From NCBI RefSeq assembly GCF_036013935.1, contig NZ_CP107902.1, positions 9,085,001-9,149,000 on the forward strand: DNA of 64,000 nt, in the 5' to 3' direction. The position numbers were made by a program, and so were the translations under genes. How positions within the stretch are numbered: the stretch's first letter is position 1; each line of letters opens with the position of its first letter. The DNA is from Streptomyces sp. NBC_00461 (GTDB lineage Bacteria; Actinomycetota; Actinomycetes; Streptomycetales; Streptomycetaceae). Positions 1 to 9,013 of the stretch are shown one piece after another. The notes beneath the pieces are model-generated. The model was not told the DNA's origin. It worked only from the letters and a program-made list of their open reading frames with translations, and ran no database searches.

Positions 1-739
1 GCCGACACCCGCGGCGCTGAGCGGGTATGAGCTCGATGCCATACCGTTGGCCGACACGCTGCCCTCGATCGTCCATGGAGTGCTTTTCCCAGTTTAGGGT
101 CATTTGCACCTCTCTGTGGATGGATGTCGGGCTGGTATGGGTGAGCCGATTTTGTCCCCGCAGGCCAGACGGAGCGGGGGAACGTTCGCCAGGTTGCCCG
201 ATCATGAGCGAGAGCGAGTCGGCCGCCCCAGCGGAAGCTCCTCTCGCCACGGATGCGGGCGTGCTCGCGCCGTTGGGGCGGCCGGCACCTCGGGGGTCGG
301 GCGTTGGCTGCGTGTCCTGGCGGAGTGCTGGATGCGGCCCGTATTGCAAGAACCGAGCCGTGTGTACTCGCCCTCAGGGGTCGAGCAGAATCTCCTGGAA
401 ATGCTGGACGTGGTCCTGTCGTGGATGCAGGGTTCCCGACGAGTTGGAAGCTTCTCTGAGCCAGGGCGCCCTGGAGCCGCCCATGGACTGTCAACTGTGG
501 GCCCTCAAGCTGAACCAGGGGTTGCCCTAACGGAGTTTGGTGGATCCGAACAAGGACAACGCCCATCGAAAGGTGCGTCTGAGCTTCCTCGCGGGCGGCT
601 GACTCCGGAGCGCGCGGCTTGGCTGCCTGTGAACCGAGCGTCGGTTTTAGACAATTGTGGCGCGTGTTTTGCCGGCCCTTGCGTTGTCCGCTTCGCCACA
701 CGGACCTAGCCTCCCCTGCGGAACCGTGGGAGGGCCGGC
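1..739. other. Stretch with no supported gene
   Basis: Several overlapping open frames of 60-200 codons exist on both strands. None shows a recognisable domain, a convincing ribosome site or a plausible composition; they are rich in Arg, Ser, Cys and Trp in the way of high-GC chance frames. A six-base-pair hairpin (632-637 with 641-646, three-base loop) followed by TTTT could be a weak terminator for something upstream of the window. The last 60 bases presumably hold the promoter and leader of the MFS gene. A decayed gene cannot be excluded. Confidence 0.4.
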
Positions 740-2002
740 ATGCTGAAGACCGTCCGAGAGCAGGCAACAGGTCTTACCAAGGATCAGCGCAACGCCTTCG
801 TCGCCGCCTATCTGGGCTGGGCGATGGATGCCTTCGACTATTTTCTGGTGGTTCTCGTCTACAGCGAGATAGCCGACGACTTCCATGTCTCCCTCACCGA
901 CATGGCTTTCCTCACCACCGCGACCCTGGTGATGCGTCCGGTCGGTGCCCTGCTCTTCGGCATGTGGGCGGACCGCAGAGGCCGCCGGCTGCCGCTCATG
1001 GTCGACGTGGTCTTCTACTCGATCGTCGGCTTCGCGTGCGCCTTCGCGCCCAACTACGCCGTCCTGCTGGTCCTTCGCCTGCTGTACGGCATCGGGATGG
1101 GCGGTGAATGGGGCCTGGGTGCGGCGCTGGCCATGGAGAAGATTCCCGCTGAGCGGCGGGGCTTCTGGTCGGGCCTGCTGCAGAGCGGCTACTCGCTGGG
1201 ATACCTGCTCGCCGCCGTGGCCTTCTTCGGCATCGAACCCACCTTCGGCTGGCGGGGGTTGTTCGCCTTCAGCCTGGTACCCGCGCTGGTCGCCCTGTGG
1301 GTGCGCACCCGGGTGGAGGAGAGCGAGGTGTGGGAGAAGAGCGTCCGGCTCAACCGCACTCCCGCCTACCAGGTGTTCAGGAACCCGGCGGTGCTGCGCC
1401 GCTTCGTGTACCTGGTGGCGCTGATGACCGCCTTCAACTGGATGTCGCACGGCACTCAGGACGTCTATCCGACCTTCGTCAAGAAGGGTCTGGGCCTTTC
1501 CCCGGACACGGCCATCGCCATCGCGGTGGTCTACAACATCGGCGCCATGATCGGAGGCGCGCTGCTCGGTGCCTTCTCCGAAAGGCTGGGGCGCCGCCGC
1601 ACGATCATGATCGCGGCGGCCGGGGGCCTGGCGGTGGTGCCGTTCTTCGTTCTGTCCACCGCCGTCGGCTGGTTGATGCTCTCCGCCTTCCTGATGCAGG
1701 TGTGCGTACAGGGAGCCTGGGGTGTCATCCCCGCGCACCTGACAGAGATGAGCCCGGACGCGATCCGAGGCTTCTACCCGGGCGTCACCTACCAACTCGG
1801 CAACCTGATCGCCGCCCTCAACCTGCCGCTCCAGGAGGCCATCGCGGACCGTCACGGCTATCCCGCGGCGATGACGTGGACCGTGGTGCCCGCCCTGGCC
1901 GTGGTGATCGCCCTCAGTGCAGTCGGCAAGGAGGCCAAGGGCATCCGCTTCGGTGGCACGGGCCTCCAGACGCCGAGCACGGCACCGGCCGACACGGTCT
2001 AG
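740..2002 (+). CDS. MFS transporter, sialate/lactate:H+ symporter-like (SHS) type
   Basis: This is a 420-residue integral membrane carrier with about twelve hydrophobic segments. Residues 22-40 begin the first helix (GWAMDAFDYFLV). The loop between helices 2 and 3 carries the MFS signature as WADRRGRR near residue 75, and a second copy (ERLGRRR) follows helix 8. This helix-1 pattern with an internal Asp is typical of the sialate/carboxylate symporter group, so a small organic acid is the likely substrate. That is family inference, and the true substrate is unknown. The ATG at 740 has a GGGAGGG ribosome site at 728-734. The gene stands alone on its strand and I see no link to the pigment operon downstream. 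Confidence 0.85.
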   Translation: MLKTVREQATGLTKDQRNAFVAAYLGWAMDAFDYFLVVLVYSEIADDFHVSLTDMAFLTTATLVMRPVGALLFGMWADRRGRRLPLMVDVVFYSIVGFACAFAPNYAVLLVLRLLYGIGMGGEWGLGAALAMEKIPAERRGFWSGLLQSGYSLGYLLAAVAFFGIEPTFGWRGLFAFSLVPALVALWVRTRVEESEVWEKSVRLNRTPAYQVFRNPAVLRRFVYLVALMTAFNWMSHGTQDVYPTFVKKGLGLSPDTAIAIAVVYNIGAMIGGALLGAFSERLGRRRTIMIAAAGGLAVVPFFVLSTAVGWLMLSAFLMQVCVQGAWGVIPAHLTEMSPDAIRGFYPGVTYQLGNLIAALNLPLQEAIADRHGYPAAMTWTVVPALAVVIALSAVGKEAKGIRFGGTGLQTPSTAPADTV

Positions 2003-2284
2003 TTCCGGTGCTCGAATGCTCGAACGACACACCGACGGTGTCGGTACTGCGTGACGTAAGTCGTACGAACTGCCTTCAGATGCCCACGTCTTGCCGGAGT
2101 GTCCTCGCGGGGTCCCTTCGGCGCCGGCGGCAGCCGCCGTACCCCCTTCTGCTTCACGCACCGTGGTGAGAATCCACGGAATCACCGTGTGTCACCCGCC
2201 AATTGCGAACATTTCGCCCTAACTTCCATGGCTGTCGAAGGCGATCTTTCGCGATCGCATCCACTTCACTCCATCGGAGAGAAC

Positions 2285-2578
2285 ATGCACATGCTCCGCA
2301 AGGCTGCCGTTCTGGTCGTCGCCCTCGGGACCGTCGGGTTCCTGAACGTCGGCGCAGCGCAGGCCCACGGGGGCCAGGACGGCGGCGGTCAAGGCGGCGT
2401 GTTCACCGTCCAGCAGAGCACGACTTGCCGGTCCCACGACCTGAACATCGACATCCTCGGCGCGGTCGGACTGCTCAACGGCGTCCTGGGCGGCGCGCTC
2501 AACGGCGAGGGCAACCCGGGCGCCCAGGAGGACCACCTGGGCTCGACCATGGGCTGCAACAACGCCGTGGGGAAGTAG
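2285..2578 (+). CDS. Small secreted protein, two cysteines
   Basis: The product is a 97-residue preprotein. Residues 1-29 form a Sec-type signal (Arg-Lys, then a hydrophobic stretch ending GAAQA/HG). The mature part is a Gly/Asn-rich peptide of about 68 residues with exactly two cysteines (TTCRSHD and MGCNNA), suggesting one disulfide. It is chaplin-sized but lacks the chaplin hydrophobic pattern, so I do not call it one. The ribosome site GGAGAG (2276-2281) lies 3 bases from the ATG at 2285 and 9 bases from the in-frame ATG at 2291; the second start is equally possible and gives 95 residues. It is monocistronic and closed by a strong terminator. Function is unknown; surface exposure is inferred from the signal peptide. 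Confidence 0.75.
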   Translation: MHMLRKAAVLVVALGTVGFLNVGAAQAHGGQDGGGQGGVFTVQQSTTCRSHDLNIDILGAVGLLNGVLGGALNGEGNPGAQEDHLGSTMGCNNAVGK

Positions 2579-2596
2579 GCGGCAGGTCAGACCTTC

Positions 2597-2627
2597 CCCG
2601 GTGCCCGGCCACAGGCCGGGCACCGGG
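2597..2627 (+). terminator. Rho-independent-type terminator
   Basis: A perfect 14-base-pair GC stem (2597-2610 with 2614-2627) closes on a three-base loop and is followed by CTTTCTTGT. It lies 19 bases after the stop codon of the small secreted protein. Confidence 0.9.
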
Positions 2628-2846
2628 CTTTCTTGTGTCGCGCCGTCAGATCGGAGTGTCGTTCCTTGCCTTAACGCCTCTCGCCGTACTCAGACCCCGC
2701 TCAGATCCGCTTTCCGCACCCATTGGGCTGCCCACCGGGTGACAGGCGGGTGAAGCCTGAGCCGCCGTCCGATTCGCGGGGCATGCATGAGGACCGCGGC
2801 CCGATCCGGCCGGTCGCGGACAAAAGACGTGCTGGAGGCGAGAGTG

Positions 2847-4502
2847 ATGAACGAACGAGTCGACCTGGCCGACAACCACACCATCAGGGTCCCGGTCCTC
2901 ATCGTCGGCGGTTCCCTGGTCGGCCTGTCGACCTCGTTGTTCCTGGGACGGCTGGGGGTGCGCCACGCCCTGGTGGAACGGCACTCCGGCACCTCCATCC
3001 ACCCGCGCGGCCGCGGCAACAACGTCCGCACGATGGAGGTGTTCCGGGCGGCGGGCGTCGAGTCGGCGATCCATGAGGCCGCCGCCACCCTGGCCGACAA
3101 CCACGGCATCCTGCAGGCGCCCACCTTGGTCGGCGACGCGGGCGAGTGGCTGTTCCGGGAGATCGACCCCGGCGGTGGACTGGCCCGCTTCAGCCCCAGC
3201 GCATGGTGCCTGTGCAGCCAGAACGACCTGGAGCCGGTCCTGCTCGACCACGCCAGGGCCCTCGGCGGCGAGCTGCGGTTCTCCACCGAACTCATGTCGT
3301 TCGAGAGCGACCCCACCGGCGTCACCGCCGTGGCCAAGAGCCGCGAGACCGGCGAGCACACCACCATCCGCGCCGACTACCTCGTCGCCGCCGACGGCCC
3401 CCGCAGCCCCGTCCGTGAGCAGCTCGGCATCGGTCAGAGCGGTCCGGGCGACCTGTTCCACAACGTCAGCGTCACCTTCCGCTCCCGCCGTCTCGCCGAC
3501 GTCGTGGGCGACCGCCGCTTCATCGTCTGCTATCTGACCAGCCCGGACGCCGACGGCGCGCTGCTGCCGGTGGACAACCGCGAGAACTGGGTCTTCCACG
3601 CCCCCTGGCACCCCGAACACGGCGAAACGCTGGAGGAGTTCACCGACCAGCGGTGCATCGAGCACATCCGCCGCGCGGTCGGGGTGACCGACCTCGACGT
3701 GGAGATCACCGGCCGGGCGCCCTGGCACGCCGCCCAGCGCGTCGCCCGCAGCTACCGCTCCGGACGGGTCTTCCTGGCCGGTGACTCGGCCCACGAGATG
3801 TCGCCCACCGGTGCCTTCGGCTCCAACACCGGAATCCAGGACGCGCACAACCTCGCATGGAAGCTGGCCGCGGTCCTCGGCGGCTGGGCGGGGGAGGGGC
3901 TGCTGAACTCCTACGACGCCGAGCGCCGTCCGGTGGCGGAGGCGACCAGCGCCCGCGCCGCCGACCGTTCGGCCGAACACAGTCACCCCGGATTCACCCC
4001 ACCGCCGGGTGCGGGCGGCGGCCGCCAGCGAGGCATCCTCAACGTGGCGCTCGGCTACCGGTACCCGCAGGGCGCGGTCGTCGGCGCCGATCCCGCCGCA
4101 GCGGTCGTACCGGAGAACCTCGACCTGAGCGGTGCGCCCGGCACCAGGGCGCCCCACCTGTGGGTGAAGCGCGGAGGTGAACGGATCTCCACCCTCGACC
4201 TCTACGAACGGACCCCGGTCCTGCTCAGCGACGCCGGTGACCCGAGCGGATGGCACGAGGCCGCCACCCGCCTCGCCGACGAGATGTCGGTCCCCGTCCG
4301 GTCGTACCGAGTGGGTGCCGGACCCGAGGCCGAACTGGTTCCGGAGGGCGATGTGGACTGGGCGGAGCGCCACGGCACGACACGCGGTGGCGCCGTCCTC
4401 GTACGGCCGGACGGGTTCGTCGCGTGGCGGTCGTCCGGGCCGGATCCGGATGCCGGATCGGCGCTGCGCAGGGCCCTGGAAGGCGCTCTGTCACTGGCCT
4501 GA
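2847..4502 (+). CDS. FAD-dependent aromatic polyketide hydroxylase, spore-pigment type
   Basis: This 551-residue class A flavoprotein monooxygenase uses NAD(P)H and O2 to hydroxylate an aromatic polyketide. Near residue 15-35 it shows the dinucleotide fold as VLIVGGSLVGLSTS, then the mid-protein DG motif (ADYLVAADGPRSPVR). The FAD ribityl-binding GD motif follows (VFLAGDSAHEMSPTGAFGSNTG), and a thioredoxin-like C-terminal domain completes the PheA/TcmG/RdmE layout. The ATG at 2847 is chosen because GGAGG lies 8 bases before it (2834-2838). It corresponds to the hydroxylase of whiE-type pigment clusters (whiE ORFVIII/schC-like). Here it is on the same strand as the PKS operon but separated from it by a sortase pair. 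Exact substrate and position of hydroxylation are unknown. Confidence 0.85.
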   Translation: MNERVDLADNHTIRVPVLIVGGSLVGLSTSLFLGRLGVRHALVERHSGTSIHPRGRGNNVRTMEVFRAAGVESAIHEAAATLADNHGILQAPTLVGDAGEWLFREIDPGGGLARFSPSAWCLCSQNDLEPVLLDHARALGGELRFSTELMSFESDPTGVTAVAKSRETGEHTTIRADYLVAADGPRSPVREQLGIGQSGPGDLFHNVSVTFRSRRLADVVGDRRFIVCYLTSPDADGALLPVDNRENWVFHAPWHPEHGETLEEFTDQRCIEHIRRAVGVTDLDVEITGRAPWHAAQRVARSYRSGRVFLAGDSAHEMSPTGAFGSNTGIQDAHNLAWKLAAVLGGWAGEGLLNSYDAERRPVAEATSARAADRSAEHSHPGFTPPPGAGGGRQRGILNVALGYRYPQGAVVGADPAAAVVPENLDLSGAPGTRAPHLWVKRGGERISTLDLYERTPVLLSDAGDPSGWHEAATRLADEMSVPVRSYRVGAGPEAELVPEGDVDWAERHGTTRGGAVLVRPDGFVAWRSSGPDPDAGSALRRALEGALSLA

Positions 4503-4555
4503 TCACCCGTTGGGCACAGTCCCGGGTGAGCTGTGCCCGCTTCACCCGGGTGATC
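4501..4555 (+). terminator. Multi-stem hairpin, probable terminator with alternative folds
   Basis: Two exclusive structures are visible. Fold 1 pairs 4501-4508 with 4548-4555 and, inside it, 4512-4519 with 4531-4538. Fold 2 pairs 4521-4529 with 4542-4550 (nine perfect base pairs). It begins in the stop codon of the hydroxylase gene. Termination is the simplest reading; no U-tract follows. Confidence 0.55.
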
Positions 4556-4663
4556 GTCCCGACTGGTGGCCGGGCCACGTCTGGCTGACGGTGGATCACG
4601 TCGGGGCCCGGTCAAGACAGCTGACCAAGTCCCAGCTGCCGGGCCTGACGGAAGGACCATCAG

Positions 4664-5170
4664 ATGCGCTCTGCTCGCATGATCCTGGCGACAGCGGCGG
4701 CCTCGGCCGTCCTCGCCATCGGTGCACCCGGCGCGTACGCCGCCGGGGGCGACTGGGATCACGACGACTCTTCGTACGGCGACGGCTCTTCGCACGGCAA
4801 GGAGCACGGCCAGGACACCAAGCACGATTCCCCGCACGGCGGCATGCACACGGGTGGTGGCGCGCTCACCGCGGTGAACGACCGCGACGACTGGGCCACC
4901 GCGAAGGACCCGAAGACGGACCCGGAGACCTACAAGGACAAGGACGGCGAGCACGGAAAGGACTCCTGGGGCGGCGACCACGACAGTGACGGTGGCCGCG
5001 GCAACGACTCATGGAGTGGCGGACACGAGAAGCCCAGCGGCGGCATGCACACCGGCGGCGGAGGCCTTGCCACACCGTCGGCGACCGCGGGCGGACTGGC
5101 GGTACTGGCCGTCGCCGCGACCGGCCTCTATGCGGTGCGCCGCAAAAAGCTGGCCGGAAGCCCGGCCTGA
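4664..5170 (+). CDS. Surface protein with duplicated GGMHTGGG motif, likely sortase substrate
   Basis: The product is a 168-residue secreted protein. Residues 1-27 are a signal peptide (ending GAYA/AGG). The mature region is highly hydrophilic and rich in His, Asp, Gly and Lys. The motif GGMHTGGG occurs twice, near residues 64-71 and 126-133. The second copy is followed by a hydrophobic helix (about 138-157) and a positive tail RRKK, which is the layout of a cell-wall sorting signal: motif, membrane helix, basic tail. No classical LPxTG or LAxTG is present, so TGGG is the candidate recognition sequence (inference). GGAAGGA lies just before the ATG. A class F-like sortase gene follows 118 bases downstream on the same strand, which supports an enzyme-substrate pair. 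The many His residues could also bind metal. Confidence 0.75.
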   Translation: MRSARMILATAAASAVLAIGAPGAYAAGGDWDHDDSSYGDGSSHGKEHGQDTKHDSPHGGMHTGGGALTAVNDRDDWATAKDPKTDPETYKDKDGEHGKDSWGGDHDSDGGRGNDSWSGGHEKPSGGMHTGGGGLATPSATAGGLAVLAVAATGLYAVRRKKLAGSPA

Positions 5171-5198
5171 TCCATGCCTGATGCGATAGCGCAGCCGC

Positions 5199-5228
5199 GG
5201 CCGCCACCCGTTTGCCCGTGTGGCGGCC
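5199..5228 (+). terminator. Hairpin between surface protein and sortase genes
   Basis: Nine perfect base pairs (5199-5207 with 5220-5228) close a twelve-base loop, 28 bases after the stop codon of the surface-protein gene. No U-tract follows. It may terminate or attenuate, so that the substrate is made in excess of the sortase. Confidence 0.5.
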
Positions 5229-5288
5229 CGGCTCGCTGTTCGCATCCCCGGTCCGCCCCGCTGCCGTGCCCGATTGAGGTGATCTCCG

Positions 5289-5999
5289 ATGGCAGCCCCC
5301 CCTTCCCCCACCGGTGACGAACCGGTGCCCACCGGCCAGGGATCGTCCCGCTCGGGGGCGATGATGATGTGCGCCGCGGCCGGCCTGCTGCTGGCCGCGA
5401 GTTTGATCAGCGGCCAGGGCGAGTCGACCGACGAGTCCAGCCCGCCGGGCGGCCCCCAGTCCGCGGCGACGGCCCCGCAGGCCGCAGATTCGCTGCCGCG
5501 GTCGGCCGTGTCGGCACCGCCCGCCGGGCAGCCGGCGGGGAAGCATCTGCCCCGGTCCAGGCCCGTGCGCCTGCGCATTCCGAAGATCTGGGTCGACGCC
5601 CCCTTCACCGACCTCTACATCGGCTCGACCGGACAACTGGAGCCACCTCCCGCGGCCGACACCAACCTCGTCGGCTGGCACGTCAAGGGAGCATCCCCAG
5701 GCGAGGCCGGAACCGCGATCATCGCCGGTCACGTCGACACCAAGACGTCCGCGGCGGTCTTCGCGAACCTCGGCGAGCTGCGGAAGGGCGACCGGTTCTC
5801 CGTCCTGCGGGCCGACGGGCGCACCGCGAACTTCCGGGTCGACGGCGTGGAGACCTTCGACAAGTCGAACTTCCCCAGCGACCGCGTGTACGCCGACACC
5901 CCGCAGGCCCAGGTGCGGCTCATCACCTGTGCGGGTGACTACGACCGCTCGGTCCGGGACTACACGGACAACCTGGTGGTCTTCGCCCATCTCGTCTGA
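5289..5999 (+). CDS. Class F-like sortase
   Basis: This 236-residue membrane-anchored cysteine transpeptidase would cut a sorting signal and attach surface proteins to the cell wall. A short cytoplasmic N-terminus precedes one hydrophobic helix (about residues 30-45, AMMMCAAAGLLLAASLI). A Ser/Pro-rich linker follows, then a sortase beta-barrel from about residue 95 (VRLRIPKIWVDA). The catalytic triad is visible: His148 in AGHVD, Cys214 in LITCAG, and Arg220 or Arg223 in the following YDRSVRDY. The compact domain and the ITCAG...NLVVFA ending are typical of the actinobacterial class F (class E/F-like) group. The gene pairs with the upstream surface protein. It lies inside what is otherwise the spore-pigment locus. 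Confidence 0.85.
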   Translation: MAAPPSPTGDEPVPTGQGSSRSGAMMMCAAAGLLLAASLISGQGESTDESSPPGGPQSAATAPQAADSLPRSAVSAPPAGQPAGKHLPRSRPVRLRIPKIWVDAPFTDLYIGSTGQLEPPPAADTNLVGWHVKGASPGEAGTAIIAGHVDTKTSAAVFANLGELRKGDRFSVLRADGRTANFRVDGVETFDKSNFPSDRVYADTPQAQVRLITCAGDYDRSVRDYTDNLVVFAHLV

Positions 6000-6125
6000 G
6001 CATCACCCGCGTAGTGCATACGAGTCGCGCTCTTCACGGGACGGGCACACGATCGAGGAACGCTGACGCCGCATCACCGCGGCTCGAACAACCACTTCCG
6101 CCTCCGCGAAGGAGATGTGCGCAGG

Positions 6126-7268
6126 ATGACCACCACGTCCGAACGTGTTTCCGGCCCGCTGACCCAGCAGGTGTCGCCACGTGTCTCCCAGTCCGTGTTC
6201 GACGGCTCCAGACTCAGGGTCGTCCTGCTGGTGGACGTCTACGACGGAGCCCAGCAGCAGTTCCTGGAGGCGTACGAGCTCCTGTGCAACCAGGTCGCGT
6301 CCGTTCCCGGGCACGTCAGCGACCAGCTGTGCCAGTCCATCGAGAACCCCTCCCAATGGCTCATCACCAGTGAGTGGGAGAGCGCCCCGCCGTTCCTCGC
6401 ATGGGTGAACAGCGAGGAGCACGTGCGGATGGTGGAACCCCTGCACAGCTGCGTGCGGGACACCAGGTCGCTGCGCTTCCACATCGTCCGCGAGACGGGC
6501 GGACCGGCCGTGGACACCAAGGCCGGCAAGCGCCGGCTCCAGGCGTCGCCCAGGATCGGCGACGGCATCATCCGCCACGCACTCACCTTCACCGTCAAGC
6601 CGGGCAGCGAGGAGACGGTCGCGAAGATCCTCGCCGACTACGCCTCGCCCGACCCCAAGGTCGATGCCGCCACCCGGCTGTGCCGCACGTCGCTGTTCAT
6701 GCACGGTAACCGGGTGGTGCGGGCCATCGAGGTGCGGGGCGACCTGCTCGCCGCGCTGCGCCACGTGTCCCGGCAGCCCGAGGTGCGCGCGGTCGAGGAG
6801 GCCATCAACCCCTACCTGGAGCAGGACCGGGACCTGAACGACCCCGAGTCCGCCCGCGTCTTCTTCACCCGTGCGGCCCTGCCCGCCGTGCACCACGTGA
6901 CGGCGGAGCAGCAGGACGCGCGGGCCGAGCGGTACGCGCTGTCCTACCCGGCCCGGCCCGGCTGCGGCATGCGCCTGGCCGAGCTGCTGGCCCGGCAGGA
7001 CGAGGCGGCGGCGGACGACCCGCGCAGCCCGGTCCTGCGCAGCACGATCTTCCAGCGCGATGACGTCGTCGTACGGCTGATCGACGTGCACGGCGGCCTC
7101 GACGCCGCCGACCCCGCGCTGGCTCTCGGCCTCCCGGACCCGGGTCAGGCCGCGGAGCTGATGACGTTCACCGGCGACGCGTCCGCACCGAAGGACGGCG
7201 AACTCGCGCGCTACGTCGGGCTGGCCCGTATGGACCTCGTCACCGACCGCCGCTCGCCCGACGCCTGA
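6126..7268 (+). CDS. SchA/CurD-like spore-pigment protein with ABM-type domain (whiE ORFI-like)
   Basis: The product is a 380-residue soluble protein. Residues from about 25 to 115 resemble the antibiotic-biosynthesis-monooxygenase (dimeric alpha-beta barrel) fold (VVLLVDVYDGAQQQFLEAYELL). The remainder matches the SchA/CurD domain known only from spore-pigment clusters (MHGNRVVRAIEVRGDL is characteristic). Its biochemical role in the family is not settled; a monooxygenase or a scaffold/cyclase helper has been suggested. It heads the pigment operon, with a cupin 69 bases downstream and then the minimal PKS. The ATG at 6126 has AAGGAG at 6109-6114; a GTG at 6117 is too close to that site. Confidence 0.85.
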   Translation: MTTTSERVSGPLTQQVSPRVSQSVFDGSRLRVVLLVDVYDGAQQQFLEAYELLCNQVASVPGHVSDQLCQSIENPSQWLITSEWESAPPFLAWVNSEEHVRMVEPLHSCVRDTRSLRFHIVRETGGPAVDTKAGKRRLQASPRIGDGIIRHALTFTVKPGSEETVAKILADYASPDPKVDAATRLCRTSLFMHGNRVVRAIEVRGDLLAALRHVSRQPEVRAVEEAINPYLEQDRDLNDPESARVFFTRAALPAVHHVTAEQQDARAERYALSYPARPGCGMRLAELLARQDEAAADDPRSPVLRSTIFQRDDVVVRLIDVHGGLDAADPALALGLPDPGQAAELMTFTGDASAPKDGELARYVGLARMDLVTDRRSPDA

Positions 7269-7337
7269 TCTGCCGTCACACGCCCGTGGCGGCGGCCACA
7301 CCCCCACGTCGATGCAGGACCTGAACGGAGGAACGTC

Positions 7338-7748
7338 GTGATCACATCCCGTCCCAGAATCGTGGATCTCAGCGAGGTCGAGCCCAACCGTCGGCGCGGC
7401 GGCGATCTGCGCGCCATGCTCACCCCGGCCACGGTCGGCTCCACCAGCGGATTCATGGGCGTCGCCATCGTCGAGCCCGGCGACCGCATCGGTGAGCACT
7501 ACCACCCGTACTCCGAAGAGTTCGTGTACGTCGTGTGCGGGGAGCTGGAGGTGGACCTGGACGGCGTGCCGCATACGCTGCGGCCCGAGCAGGGGCTCAT
7601 GATTCCCGCCCACATGCGCCACCGCTTCCGCAACGTCGGCAACGTGGAGGCCCGCATGGTCTTCCACCTCGGCCCGCTGGCCCCGCGCCCGCAGCTCGGC
7701 CATGTCGACACCGAGGAGACCGAGCCCGTCGCCGAGGTGCATTCATGA
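7338..7748 (+). CDS. Cupin-domain spore-pigment protein (whiE ORFII-like)
   Basis: This 136-residue single-domain cupin has both metal-binding motifs. The first is [25 protein letters not shown] (read as G..H.H..sEE...v..G). The second is [20 protein letters not shown]. Two His and a Glu in the first motif plus His in the second are the usual metal ligands. In whiE-type clusters the matching gene is thought to help fold, cyclise or modify the nascent polyketide. The GTG start at 7338 has GGAGG six bases before it (7327-7331). Its stop overlaps the KS-alpha start by 4 bases (ATGA), indicating translational coupling. Confidence 0.85.
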   Translation: MITSRPRIVDLSEVEPNRRRGGDLRAMLTPATVGSTSGFMGVAIVEPGDRIGEHYHPYSEEFVYVVCGELEVDLDGVPHTLRPEQGLMIPAHMRHRFRNVGNVEARMVFHLGPLAPRPQLGHVDTEETEPVAEVHS

Positions 7749-9013
7749 CGAGACGGGTGGCCGTCACCGGCATAGGCATCGTCGCACCGGGCGGCATAGG
7801 CGTACCGGCCTTCTGGGACCTCCTGGCGGCCGGGCGCACGGCGACGCGGGGCATCACGTTCTTCGATCCGGCCGGTCTGCGTTCGCGGATCGCCGCCGAG
7901 TGCGACTTCGACCCGTCGGAGCACGGGCTGGACGCCGGGCAGACCGAACGGTGCGACCGGTACATCCAGTTCGCCCTGGCCGCCGGGACGGAAGCGGTGC
8001 GGGACGCCGGCCTCGAACTCGACCGGGAGGACCCCTGGCGGGTCGGCGTCTCCCTGGGCACCGCGGTCGGCGGCACCACACGACTGGAGCACGACTACGT
8101 GCTGGTCAGCCACGGCGGGCAGCGCTGGGACGTCGATGCCCAGCAGGCAGAGCCGTACCTCCACCGCGCGTTCGCACCGAGCACGCTCGCCTCGACCGTG
8201 GCGGAGCGGTTCGGGGCGCGCGGGCCGGTGCAGACCGTCTCCACGGGCTGCACCTCGGGGCTCGACGCGGTCGGGTACGCCTTCCACACCGTGGAGGAGG
8301 GCCGGGCCGACATCTGCATAGCCGGCGCCTCGGACTCGCCGATCTCCCCGATCACCATGGCCTGCTTCGACGCCATCAAGGCCACCTCCGCGCACAACGA
8401 CGATCCCGCGCACGCCTCGCGTCCCTTCGACGCCGACCGCGACGGGTTCGTCATGGGCGAGGGCGGCGCGGTACTCGTCCTGGAGGAACTCGAACACGCC
8501 CGGGCCCGTGGCGCACACGTGTACTGCGAGCTCGGCGGCTACGCGACCTTCGGGAACGCGTACCACATGACCGGTCTGACCCGTGAGGGCCTGGAGATGG
8601 CGAAGGCCATCGAGGCCGCCCTCGACCACGCCAGGCTCGACGGCACGGCGATCGACTACGTCAACGCCCACGGGTCGGGCACCCAGCAGAACGACCGCCA
8701 CGAGACCGCCGCGGTGAAACGGGCCCTGGGCCCGCACGCCTACGACACGCCGATGAGTTCCATCAAGTCCATGGTGGGCCACTCCCTCGGCGCGATCGGC
8801 GCGATCGAACTCGTCGCGTGCGTACTGGCCCTGGCGAAGCAGACCGTCCCGCCGACCGCCAACTACGAAACGCCGGACCCCGAGTGCGACCTGGACTACG
8901 TCCCGCGTGAGGCCCGCGCCCGGAAACTGAACAGCGTGCTCTCGGTGGGCAGCGGGTTCGGCGGCTTCCAGTCCGCGGTGGTCCTGTCCCGGCCGAGGGA
9001 GAAGACACGATGA
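7745..9013 (+). CDS. Type II PKS ketosynthase alpha (spore pigment)
   Basis: This 422-residue KS-alpha is the catalytic half of the chain-elongating heterodimer that builds the aromatic pigment from malonyl-ACP. The catalytic residues are all present at canonical positions: Cys169 in STGCTSG, His309 in NAHGSGT, Lys341 in SSIKSMVGH and His346. Length is normal for the family. The ATG at 7745 overlaps the cupin stop, and the KS stop overlaps the KS-beta start at 9010 (ATGA). KS-alpha and KS-beta are therefore made in equal amounts. The surrounding SchA/CurD, cupin and TcmI-like genes identify it as a spore-pigment PKS rather than an antibiotic PKS. Confidence 0.95.
   Translation: MTRRVAVTGIGIVAPGGIGVPAFWDLLAAGRTATRGITFFDPAGLRSRIAAECDFDPSEHGLDAGQTERCDRYIQFALAAGTEAVRDAGLELDREDPWRVGVSLGTAVGGTTRLEHDYVLVSHGGQRWDVDAQQAEPYLHRAFAPSTLASTVAERFGARGPVQTVSTGCTSGLDAVGYAFHTVEEGRADICIAGASDSPISPITMACFDAIKATSAHNDDPAHASRPFDADRDGFVMGEGGAVLVLEELEHARARGAHVYCELGGYATFGNAYHMTGLTREGLEMAKAIEAALDHARLDGTAIDYVNAHGSGTQQNDRHETAAVKRALGPHAYDTPMSSIKSMVGHSLGAIGAIELVACVLALAKQTVPPTANYETPDPECDLDYVPREARARKLNSVLSVGSGFGGFQSAVVLSRPREKTR

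Noticed and set aside
27..709. Overlapping short frames as real genes
   Set aside because: No domain, weak starts, and compositions typical of chance frames in high-GC DNA.
2285..2578. Chaplin or rodlin
   Set aside because: Size and two cysteines fit loosely but the chaplin hydrophobic core is not present.
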